Below the pieces are notes generated by a model. It was not told the DNA's origin, ran no database searches, and saw nothing but the letters and a program-made list of their open reading frames with translations. 64,000 nt of DNA from Desmodesmus armatus (Eukaryota > Chlorophyta > Chlorophyceae > Sphaeropleales > Scenedesmaceae): the NCBI GenBank assembly GCA_007449985.2, contig VIIQ02000029.1:584001-648000 (forward strand), written 5' to 3'. Shown in pieces: positions 1 through 11,500 of this stretch. Every line of letters starts with the position of its first letter. Within the stretch, counting starts at the first letter, position 1. The position numbers were made by a program, and so were the translations under genes.

Positions 1-707
1 CAAACACCCATTATGCCTGCTCTCTGATGCTGTAAGCTCAGGCAAAGCAGTAGAGCCAAACGTGTGATAGGGGACTTTTCCTGCAATGGGTACTTTCTTT
101 CTGCACCCTCTAGTCTCAGACCTCACGGTGAGTTACAGACGTTCTTTAGCTCAGCTTCCATAACTTTCACAATTGAAGGACCATGATGCACACACAGCAC
201 TGCCAGCAGTGGCTGAAAACAAGCACCTGCCAGCAACCAAATTGTTGGTGCATCATGATGTAAATGACGTGCCACACACCAACAGACCAAGGGGCTGCTG
301 CGCAGACATAGTGTACTGCCGGCTGCCAGCGCCACAACAAAAACAGCACAATATGATAGATGGCAAACATGCCCAGTCCTGCTTCAAATCACCTGTTTCA
401 GCAGTGGACTATCGCACTCCTTTGTGCATCAGCAAGATCAGAGCTACCAGCTGACACTCTTCACACTAGGGAACTTCCCTAATTGAGTCAGCCCCATTTA
501 GCCAAGGTGGACGATGCTGGCAGCCAAGGTGCCACTGTGGCCATCACCAATTTGGTGACACAATCACAAAAAAACCCTGGAACTACACATCTGCTGCGCA
601 AAGGGGTTCTACCGATCAGCTGTGGCTGGTACAGCAGGGCATGTGCTTGAGCTGCCTTGTTGCAGCAGCTTCAAAGACACCGCGAGGCCAATCGCACTGC
701 GCTTGCC
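1..707. other. Left-edge region downstream of the MutS2-like gene, no gene recognised
   Basis: This stretch follows the stop codon of the minus-strand MutS2-like gene. Short open frames exist on both strands, including a hydrophobic one at 123-370, but none has splice signals or family motifs I recognise. It probably holds the 3' UTR of the MutS2-like gene and intergenic DNA. A TTACA (minus-strand TGTAA, the green-algal polyadenylation motif) occurs near 134, far from the stop. Confidence 0.5.
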
Positions 708-3664
708 TCACTTGGAGAAATTCTTGAACTTGAACACCGGTTTGGTCTGCGGGCAGGGGCAGTGTTGCACAGAATGAACAAGAGTAAAGCAGCAGTTCAG
801 GGATTATGAGCTATTGAATTTCGAGCGGTGCCTAGACAGTGAGGTTTTTCACCTGCAACTAGCGAAGCACACATTCATCACACATGCTGATTTGTCAAGA
901 TGCGTGCCCCACTAAAGTTGTGTCACACAACACAAAGCTGTAACGCCTGCAACTGTGCGTACACAGCAGTCACATGACAACATGCACCCAATTCATCTTT
1001 CATCTTGGCCCGCACCCAGCGACGCCATAGTGCCCCTCAGTGAGGCTCAACACCGCGCTCACCTGTTTCTTTTTGCCCTTTCTACCGCCTGGCTGCTGCT
1101 GCTGCTGCTGTCCATTCATCCAGGGCTCAGGAAACTCGTTCAGCAGCTCTTCGAATAGGGCATCAGGATCAAACACTGCTGCTGCTGCTGCTGTTTGGGT
1201 CGGCGGCTGTGCTGCCTGTTTGCTTGCTGCCTTGCTGCTGCTGCTACCATTGGGGCTGCTAGGTCGTTCAGCAGCCGGCCCTGCAGCAGCTGTTTGGCTG
1301 CCTATGGGCGCAGGTATACTGCTGCTGCTGCTACTGCTGCTGTTGCTGTGTAACAAGAGTGACTCCAGGCCCTCTAGATCCTCCAAGTCCCCCTCCTCGA
1401 ACGCCCGCAGCAGCTGCAGATCCGCCTCCTGCTGCTGCCGCCGCCGCTGCTCCTGCTGCTGCCGCTTCTGCTCCTGCTGCTGCTGCGCAGCCGCCGCAGC
1501 CGCCGCGGCCTGCTGCTGCTGCCGCTGCTGCTCTGCCTCTGCTGCTTCGGCAGCAGCAGCGGCAGCAGTATACCACTCGAGTTCGAACTCTTCAAACTCG
1601 TTGACAAACTGCTGCTCGAGCTGGGAGAGCTCTGCAGCAGCTGCTGCTGCCTCCTGCTGCTTCCGCTGGGCTTCTGCTGCTTGCTGTTGTGCCAGTGCTG
1701 CCTGCTGCTGCTGCATGCTGTCCCACAGCTCCGCATCTTCATCTAGCGCGTCTTCAATGAGGGAAATGCCTTGCACCACGGCCAGCTTGTCGACCTAGAG
1801 ACATATAGGTGAAAAAGCAGCAGGGGCATGGGGATGAAGCGGCCGAAGTTGTGCAGAGCATCAGCCATGTCAGGAGTAGGAAACTTGACTGCCAGCGGAA
1901 GCTTTGTCGGGGGGTGGTACTAGGGGGAATGGGGCGGGGGGCTGGATACACAAGGTCCACATGCACAGTGCAGTGAAAGGCGGGTCGAAGTAACGCATTG
2001 TCCTCGATTGCGGTCAGAACTTTGACCCAATAGAGACAGCAGGAACAAAGTGGCTACACAGGTGCTGTAGCAATGCAAAACTAGATGACACAGCACCTTT
2101 CGATAAGGGAGTTGGGCCGACCGCAGCCGACTCTTTGAGGCACAACCAACATGCCTGCCCCTGAGCTTGCTTTGAAGTGATGAATTTGATGCGCAGCCAC
2201 GCAGTTGACAGACTAGCTGCCAAACGCCGCTCACCTCTTCCTCAAATGTGGCCTTGCGTCGCTTCTGCCGCTGCTGCTGGCCGCTGCCTTCCTCCTGCCC
2301 ATCCGCATCCTCAATGCTGCCCTCGCCTGCTGCTGGCGCCGTGCTGTCTGCTGCTGCTGCAACATCCTTCTGCCTTTTCTGCACCACCTGGAAATACTCA
2401 TCCAGTATCTGTTGGGCCGCTTGGACGTCTGCATCCTTGGCAGCTGCAGAACAGATAACAAGACAGAAACAGTACAGTACAGGACAGTAATTTTGGGAGG
2501 GGATCCCAAACCTCAGCACTAGCCAGCAAGCCAAGGGCTCGTGAGGGTGCCCCTCAGAAACATGCGGGGACGGGAAGGCGTGCGCGGGATTACAAACAAC
2601 TGTTGGGCCGCTTGGACGTCTGCATCCTTGGCAGCTGCAGACAACAGAAAACATACAACAGGTTGCGACACGGACAAGAAAGCTTGAGCGGAATACAAGC
2701 AGCTATTGGGCCGCTTTGACTTGTGCATCCCTGGTACCTGCCGGAAGAAAATGACAAGAATGCAGATATGTAAGAAGTGGGCAGGGACAGGAAGGCGTGA
2801 GGAATACAGGAGCAGTGAAGAGCAAAGGCACTGGCAGGTGGAGAGCACGCCGGCTTGAAAAAGTCTGCGGCATTTTCCTGACAGTGTGAAGACAGGTGCC
2901 TGGTTGAGCCAAAAAGGGGGAGTGGCTGGCAAAGTCATCGCCAGGAGGAGCCGCCTGGTGCAGGGCTTGCAAGTACGTCCCCACCTGACTGCGGGTCAAA
3001 GACTATGCCACGAACAGAAGGCGCTCATGATTTGCCAGCTACTGCCGGGCCCCTCTACAGTAGTTTGGTTTTGAAACCACAGAGCAGCATGTGTGGGGTG
3101 GTCTGCAGCAGCCCGTTTCAGCGCTGCTGCTTCTTATGCCCTTTGTATGCCTGCGTTGTGGCCGTAACTGGCACAGGCTTTCTAGTGTCCTAGGTCACTG
3201 GTCGCCTGGTGGTGTCTTGCTTGTCTTGCACCAGGGTCGATTTGCTGCTGGCAGCTTGCTGCTTGGGCAATGAACCTGGCCGGAAACACGTGTAATGATG
3301 ATGATGATGATGCCGGGCCCCCCTGTCGCAGGATCTCCATCTCCAGCCTTCAACGTTACAAAAAAAAATGCAAACCATGCACGGGGTAAGGTGTGTCAGT
3401 AAGGGAGACTCACCAGCTTCTGCCTCTTCCTTCTGCCGCATGGCCTGCAACTCTTCCTCCATTTCCGCCGCCGCATCCTCCGCATCGCTACCGCCACTGC
3501 CCACCCCGCCACCGCTGCCGCTGCCCCCAACATCCCCACCAAGCAACAACGAACTCGCCAACGTAGCCCGCGCTCGACTCAACAGCTGCGTCCACGTGGC
3601 AACCCAAGGCTCGGCTGCTAGCTGCTGCTGGGCTAAGGCCTGTGCATGGGAAGCTGCGGGGGTA

Positions 3665-3695
<31 letters not shown>

Positions 3696-5480
3696 CGGTG
3701 AGGTCGTCGAAGGCTTGTAGGGCTGACTCGAGGCTCTTGGCCGGTTGTTTTCGGATGGATTCGCCGAGGGCTGCGTCCAGCAGGCGGGAGACCTTGGTGC
3801 TGGTGGTGCTGCCCTTCTTGGTCTGTGGGTGGGGTGGGGTGGGGGGCGAGGGGGGGGGGGTGAACCATACAAGAGTTGCAGTGAGAGTTGGTGGCAGCGA
3901 TGGCGGCAATGTGGGACACACCAACACCTCAACCCTACTCCTTACCATGCTCAAATCTGATGAATGCCTCAACCGGCGCCCATGCCAGCTGATGATTGTC
4001 AATGGCACAGAAATCACAGCTCAGCTGCGCAACCAGTGCTACAAACTAACAAACACAGCACCCAGAATTACATGAGCTGCAAATATCAGTAAAAACCCTT
4101 CACTGCTCACCCGTGCCTTGCGTTCCTCCTTGAGTGCCCTGACCAGGGGTCGTGCTGCCTGCAGCACCTCTTGCAGGGCTGCCAGCCGCTTGAACAGCAG
4201 CTCCTGCTGCTTCGTGGCATTCAGCTTACGCGCCTGAAGCACACGCTCCTGCAGATGTACAGAAAGCAACGGGACAAGAGTGTGTCGAAAACAACTTCTG
4301 AGGCCAGGGTAAATGAATGCAAGGCAGTTGGCACAATGTACGTGCTTAGCTACAGCTGCCAATAGCAAGCAGAAAAAGCTACAGCTTTACTCCTGTAGGT
4401 TGAAGGCACATCATAGTACAATCCTCACGCACAGAGTGCGCTGGCACAACCAACCAACACGGCCCACGCCCACCTTTGTTTCTTGTGCATTGGCTGTGAT
4501 AGCAAACAGCACCATGTCAGCCTCCCTGACCTCCTGCTGCACTGACTCAAGCGCTTCAATGGCAGCATTGGCAGCAGCAACACCCACAGCCAGCCTTTCC
4601 CTGGCCGCCTCAATGATACGGAAGTCCAGGCCCAGCCGAGAGGCAATGTTGAGCGCATTGCTGCGACCTGCACGATAATCGACAGATCAACAGGTAGACC
4701 AGAGGACAGCAATGTGATTTGCACTGTAGGCCAAGACAAGTTGGCTGCACGTGGCTGTTGCAAGTTGGTGCACTGATCGCGTGGTTGTGATACTTGCAGG
4801 GGCACTGCAGTATCAAGCAGGCGTGCTGCAGCAGGCAACACAGGAACCACACCCAATGACGGCTCCTGTACACATGTAGGACTCTCAGACGGTTGCCTGC
4901 TACTAGCATTATGCAAGCAGGAGGTGCCTTGTGGACGACATTGCTGCAATTTTTTTTAGCTTTCCACACCCTTTCCAGCCATGATGTCCTGGCTCGATCT
5001 TTGCACACGATGCTGGCACCCCGCACAGACATGCGATAGCAGGTTGGACCCACCTGGGATGCCCCACAGCAGCTTGTACGTCGGCGCGAGCTTTTCCTTG
5101 TCAATCTCGACACTAGCAGGGGGGTGCCTTTTGATCAACCTGCTACTGATTGACGCGCACCGCACTCCATTGCAGCCACCAGCTCATGGCTCAATTGATG
5201 TCTGCCCCTCATATCACCTTACAGTCACACCACAGTCAACCCACCCGGTGGCCCGCCCATATGGCATAGACAAGGCGCGAGAAGGGGCAGTATCTACCCA
5301 CCTGGAATACCCCACAGCAGCTTGTACGTCGGCGCGAGCTTCTCCTCGTCAAACTCAACGCTTGCATTCTCAACACGCCCGTCATCAAACTTGAGCCCCG
5401 TCATGATGCTGTGGTGGGTTGTAGCAATCGTCAAGGCGCCATTGCTGGGGCCACCTGCAAGGGGTTGTATAACAACCGGG

Positions 5481-5532
<52 letters not shown>

Positions 5533-8500
5533 CAACAGCATCCAACTTGAGATCATGTCATGATGCTGTGGTGCGTCGTGGCAATCGTCAACGCGCCGTT
5601 GCTGGGGCCGCCTGCGCAAAAAGCAAGGGGGGGGGCAGGCAGGCAAATAGTATGCTTTGTTGACGAATGGGATGCACATGTAATGGCTTTGGTAAGGTGT
5701 CTGGTGGAGGTTGCAAGGTGCCTTTGCTGATGCTGCCTGCACCAGGAAAAGCAGCCTGAGCCCTGAACCGTAGCTGTAACAAAGCACCACTCCTCACATA
5801 GCAAGTGTGATGGTACCGGCCAAGGAAAATAACATGTCAGGAGTCGGCACTTTGAAACATGGCAGTGATGGGGTCAATGACGCAAATTGGGACCAGGACA
5901 GGTGACATTTGAGACAAAATGCCAAGTTGAGTCCAGGCAGAAAAGTACCACAACGACCGTAGCCAGCAAACAGGTGATAGCCAACTACTAGTAGGACAGC
6001 AAGGAACAACCGCATGTGCATGCATACATGCCCACGTACCCCTGACCAGTGTCTTGAGCAGTGCCTGTCCCAGTGCTGCCCCCTCTGTGGGGTCAGTGCC
6101 AGTACCCAGCTCATCCAGCAGCAGCAGCGACCAGCCGTCAGCCTCATCACGCACAGCAGAGATCCTGCAGGCACAGCAGTAGATATTGGACAACTGTCAG
6201 CACACCAGTCACATCATAAAGTGCTTGGGGCTGTTGCTCAAGCCTCATCACGCATAGCAGATATCCTGCAGGTACAACAGGTGAAAAAGAACACATCAGC
6301 ACACATGTTGACTTGCGGAGTGGCGGAAGCCCCTTGTGAATCTACTCATCCAGCAGCAGCAGCAGAGACCAGCCGTCAGCCGCGTCACGCACAGCAGAGA
6401 TCCTGCAGGCATGGCAGTAGATATTGGACACATGTCAGCACACCAGTCACATCATAAAGTGCTTGGGGCTGTTGCTCAAGCCTCATCACGCATAGCAGAT
6501 ATCCTGCAGGTACAACAGGTGAAAAAGAACACATCAGCACACATGTTGACTTGCGGAGTGGCGGAAGCCCCTTGTGAATCTACTCATCCAGCAGCAGCAG
6601 CAGAGACCAGCCGTCAGCCGCGTCACGCACAGCAGAGATCCTGCAGGCATGGCAGTAGATATTGGACACATGTCAGCACACCAGTCGCTTCGCAAAGTGC
6701 TTGGGGCTGTTGCTCGAGCCTCATCACGCACAGCAGATATCCTGCAGGCATATATGGCAGGTGAACACCAATCAGCACACATGTTGACTTGCGGAGTGGT
6801 GATAGCGGTGGTTGATTTATCACTGAGGCCTCATCCGATGAGGCGTGAGTCACACACAGCAGAGATCCTGCAGGCACACACAACACAGCATCCTCAATGC
6901 CTAACACACATCACACACAATATCTCCTGCATTTGTGGCTGGTGCAGGACCCACACAGTATGTACTCAAACCTACATGTATCATACACAGTGTCTGGTGC
7001 AGGAGCTCCCTTGTACAGGGGTGCAGGTGGGCGCTTGAAGGCTGGTCATAACACTGGCCGTTGGGCTCTGCTGATTGCCAATGTCAGCCAGCACAGAGCT
7101 CAAGCAGGGGGGGGGCAGCAAGCGCAGACGCGCCCCCCTTCTCTCCCAACTCCGACACGCCTCACCCCCCCCCCCGCCGGCCCAAAGAGGGCCTCTGTTT
7201 CCCGTCCGGACCATACTCACTCGACACCTTTTGAAGTGTCCACTGACTCGGTGGCTGAATGTTGACAGGCTGGCCGTGAGGCTCTGCTCATCCCCATTGT
7301 CAAGCAGCACCGAGCTGAAGCAGGGCAGACCGGCGGGGGCACATGCAGGCACCCTCCCCCCCTCCTCAAGTGCGACATCGCCTCATCCCCCTCACGCCCC
7401 CCCCCCCCAGCCTATAAGGGGCCCCTGCCCCCCTAGCTTCCAAACATGCTGTTGCCACCCACCTCTTGATGTGTCCACTGAATGTTGACAGGCTGGCAGT
7501 AAGGCTCTGCTCATCTCCAATGTCGGCCAGCACAGAGCTGAAGCAAGGCAGGCGGGCGGGGGCAGCTGCAGGCAGCATCATCCCTGTCTTGGCCATGCAG
7601 GCGGCCAAGCCGAGAGCTTTCATGGTGGCTGTCTTGCCACCAGTGTTGGGACCTGTAGAGGCACCGTATCACAGGGTTTTATGTCAAAAATGCGAGAAGG
7701 ATGAGGGGTGGGTGGAGGCGGGATGGGGGATTGGGAGGCCCAAGGGGGTGGAGGTGGGAAGGGGGGGGGGGGAGGGGAGGTTGGACGCTGAAGGGAAGTG
7801 CGACTTGCGTGCAAGATCATCCTTGCCTTTTTCATGCAGGCGGCCAAGGCCAGGGCCTTCATAGTGGCTGTCTTGCCACCAGTGTTGGGACCTGTAGGCG
7901 GCCGGGGGGGGGGGGGGGGGGCAGGAGGCAGAAAGGGAAGGAGGGGCGAGAGGCAGGTGCGATGGGGTGTGTTGTTAGGCTGTGTGCAGGGGGTTTTGTG
8001 CAATGCACGTGAAAACAACTGCGGAGCGTCCACATGTACAATCTTCCGACCCCAGCTTGCATGTGCATACGCTGGTACACTGTACCATACCAGCACCCCA
8101 CCACTGGGTTAAGGGTTTTGGGGGAAACCAATCCCTAAACCCCCAACCCTAAACCCTGAGGCTGGCAGTCGCACCTGTTATGACCACCACTGCGGTCTGT
8201 GGCTGCACAGTGACGTCGATAGGGCGTGGCGGCTGCAGCAGCTCCAGCTGCTGTTCCGGTGTGAGGCCCCCACTGTCCTCCTGCTGCTGACCTGACTCCA
8301 TGCTCGCTAGCAGAGCAGAGGCTTCGCTGTTAGACAGACGCCTGCGTGTAGATAAGTTTCGTGTATGTAAGTGACAAAATGAGAGGTTGTGTGTAGGTGC
8401 TGGGGCAAGACACATACATGCTGCCTTATAATCCCCCCTTTCCCTTCCATGGCCCCTCAGGGGCCCTCCTGGCCTCCCCCCCCCTCCTTTCTGCCCCCTC

Positions 8501-11500
8501 CTTATGAGTGGTGCCCCCACCAGTGGGGGGTAAAACAGCAAAGCACACACTTGTTCCTGATGACTGCTGATGCAGCCATTGTTGGTCCTGCCACGCCAGC
8601 CTCTGCTTCTATGCTGTCAACCAGCCATGCACTCCCCCTGTTTACCTCAACCCTCCCCCTGTACTACTTCACTCCTTCCCCTGCTGTCCCTTCTGTCCCC
8701 TGCCCCACCCCCTGCGATTTCCCACCCACTCCGTCACTATGCCATTCCTTCACACCCCCAACCCCCTCACCCTGCCTACCTTGCCATGACATCCTTGCGT
8801 GTGCCCAGCACCCTCCCCGCCCCCTTCTTCTGGCTGCCTGCTCCAGCAGCAACACTGCTGAGTTGTGCCTGGTGCTCCAGCCGCTGCTTCTTTGCCTTGT
8901 AGTCAGCCAACAGCAGGGGGTGGCTCAGGCTTTGCAGGGACACTGCGGGAGGCTGGGGACCTGCGCAGCAGCAGCAGCAGCAGTGAAAGTGGTGACATTT
9001 GGTTGCGGAGAGGTCAAGTTGGGAGAGCTATCCATGCGGAGTCATAACCAAGACACCAGGTGCCCTCCAGCATGCCGACACACTCTCTCAAACACACTCA
9101 AAACCACTCAGTCACTCAATCACAAAACCAGCTGTGCGATAAAATGCGCGCGCCCACCTGAGCTTGGTGGCAGTGGTGCACCAAAGGGTGCCTCCGGTGG
9201 CCTCCTGTCAAAGACCTGGGCCCCTCATTCCACGCATTTTGCACACATTTTGCTTCCGGGGCACATGTGTTGCCTTGACCCGTTGTGCGCCAGCTGCAAT
9301 GATGCTGAAAACAGTAAGGGCCAACACACCCTGAACTCCCCCCCCCCACACACCTGAGCTTGGAGGCAGTGGTGCGCCAAACGGTGCTCCCGGTGGCCTC
9401 CTGTCAAAGACCTGGGCCCAAGGGGTGAATGTGGGCATCACACCACCCAGCCACAGCCCAAACCTGACCTTGGCAGCTGTGAGGTCCAACCAACCCACCG
9501 TGTTGAAGGCCTACAGGCACAAATAGACAGCAGCAATGTCAATTTTGATGAACATGATCGGGCTCCCTTGTGTGAGGTTGGTGTTGCCAAAAACCCACTG
9601 CACGGGCAGTGCAGCATCCCACCGTGTTGAAAGCCTGTACGCAAGGATGGACAACAGCAATAATCTGGTTTGGCAATGAGGATAGGGTGCCCTGGGAAAG
9701 CTTGTGTAATTGTGAGGTGGGTTTGACGGCGCAGCATCATTCTGATGGGGGGGGGGGGCAGAACTGATTGCACTGCATCATTCAAATGGTGCATGACAGG
9801 CTTGGCGGTAGAGTAGTGGTCGTGGCTGAATTGTGACGTATGATGGCTTGTGGGAAAGGCTCGCGGGACCCTTCTTCCAACTGTCAGTGACGGTAAAGCC
9901 TACAGCAATGTATTTGGCAGCATGACACGTCCACACAGCCAACGTGTTGTAGTGTAGGTTCAGTGGGAGTCTCACTGGACCTTCACTACAATGCATTGGT
10001 TGTGTAGGCATGTTGTGTTGCCAGATGCAGCACTGCCAGTGCGATACTCTACCCTCCAGTACAATCACGAAGTATGCAGACAAGCTGGGAGCACTTGTTG
10101 TAGTAAGATCGCAGAGGCTGAAGCTGCCGTGTCTGTCAACGAAAAGAAGTGGTTAGTGATGCATATGCATGTGCAGCTGAGGCTAGATGAGCTTCGGGGC
10201 CTCCCAACCCTTGGCTCACTTCACAAATGCAGTCACCTGCTGCAGCATGGCAGCCAGCAATCTAGGCAAGCCGGCAAACATGTGTGCAGTTTGGTGAATC
10301 ACCAAACATGGTTGTTGGTTTGCGAGAAGTGGTTGTGGCGTCATTGGCGGTGACGGTAAGCACTGATACGGGCCAGGAAAGGATGATGCAATTGGCAGCA
10401 TGAAATCTCCACACAGCCAACGTGTTGAAGGGTAGGTTTAGTGGAAGTCCCACTGGACCTTCACTACAACATGCTGGTTGTGTGGACGTGTATACTAATA
10501 ATATAAAACTTAGCTATTTACATAAAAAGAGAGATTATACCGCATACTTTCGTATAATATCTAATAAATAGATAATAAATAGATAAAAAAACTATACTTT
10601 TGTGTTGCGCTGCCATGCATTATCCACAACCACATAGACCCTCACACTGACAGCTGGCAGCTATGTGATACTTGGTAAGGGAAGTTGCGCAGGGCGACGG
10701 CGGTTGGGCAGGGCCACGGCGGTCGGGCAAAATTTTGACCGGAGGTTAAAGACAGGTAGAAACACTTGACAGCACAACACATACACACAGCCAAAGTGTG
10801 TTGGTGTAGGGTACGATGCTGGCGAACAGCATTCTAACTTACACCAAAACACATTGATTGTGTGAACATGTCATGCTGCCGGATGTATCAAGCTCCAGTA
10901 CCCGTCTTAGAGATAGACACTCCGCGCCCCCTAGCAGGGCTATAGCCTTAGGGGTATGCATATACCCTAAACCCTATAGCCTTAGGGGTATGTATATACC
11001 CTAAACCCTAAACTAGTGGACCCATTAGGTGTGGCAGTGGGTTCAGCTTTGTATTGACTCTAGTAAGATGGCAGACACTCCATGCTCACCTGTTCAGTGT
11101 CGCCCAGCACCCCCATGGCATGACTCGAGCACTCAGCTCCCACAGCACCATTGCGGGCTGTAGCACATAGCTAGGTAATAGGGGTTCACCCCTGCAATAT
11201 TGGTGTTGGTAATGGAAGCATTCCATGAACAGCCCGTATGGCGTTTTGGCTTTGTGGAATGATGCCGATGTTTCCCCTCTGCCGACCCTGGTGACAGTGG
11301 GTGCAGGTTTTGCTGCTCAGGCAGAACCCCCAAACACCTCACAAAGAAGGCCCAGGGTGGAAAAGGGTGCCTTTGGGTTCAGCACAACATCCGCTCACGT
11401 GTTCGACATCGTCCAGCACCCCCATGAGTCGAGCACTCAGGTCCCACAGCACCGACTCCTCTGCTGACATGGCCTCAGCACGGGCAGACATCAACTCGTT

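Noticed and set aside
1040..1798. A 252-codon plus-strand Cys/Ser-rich frame
   Set aside because: It is antisense to the MutS2-like exon at 1794-1063, whose acceptor and donor fit perfectly in phase. The Cys runs come from CTG tracts.
5294..5790. A Leu-Pro-Ala-Cys repeat protein
   Set aside because: It is the translation of the GGCA microsatellite in an intron.
6110..6830. CRISPR-like array
   Set aside because: The 238-bp units are contiguous copies of exon and intron, not short repeats with unique spacers, and the genome is eukaryotic.
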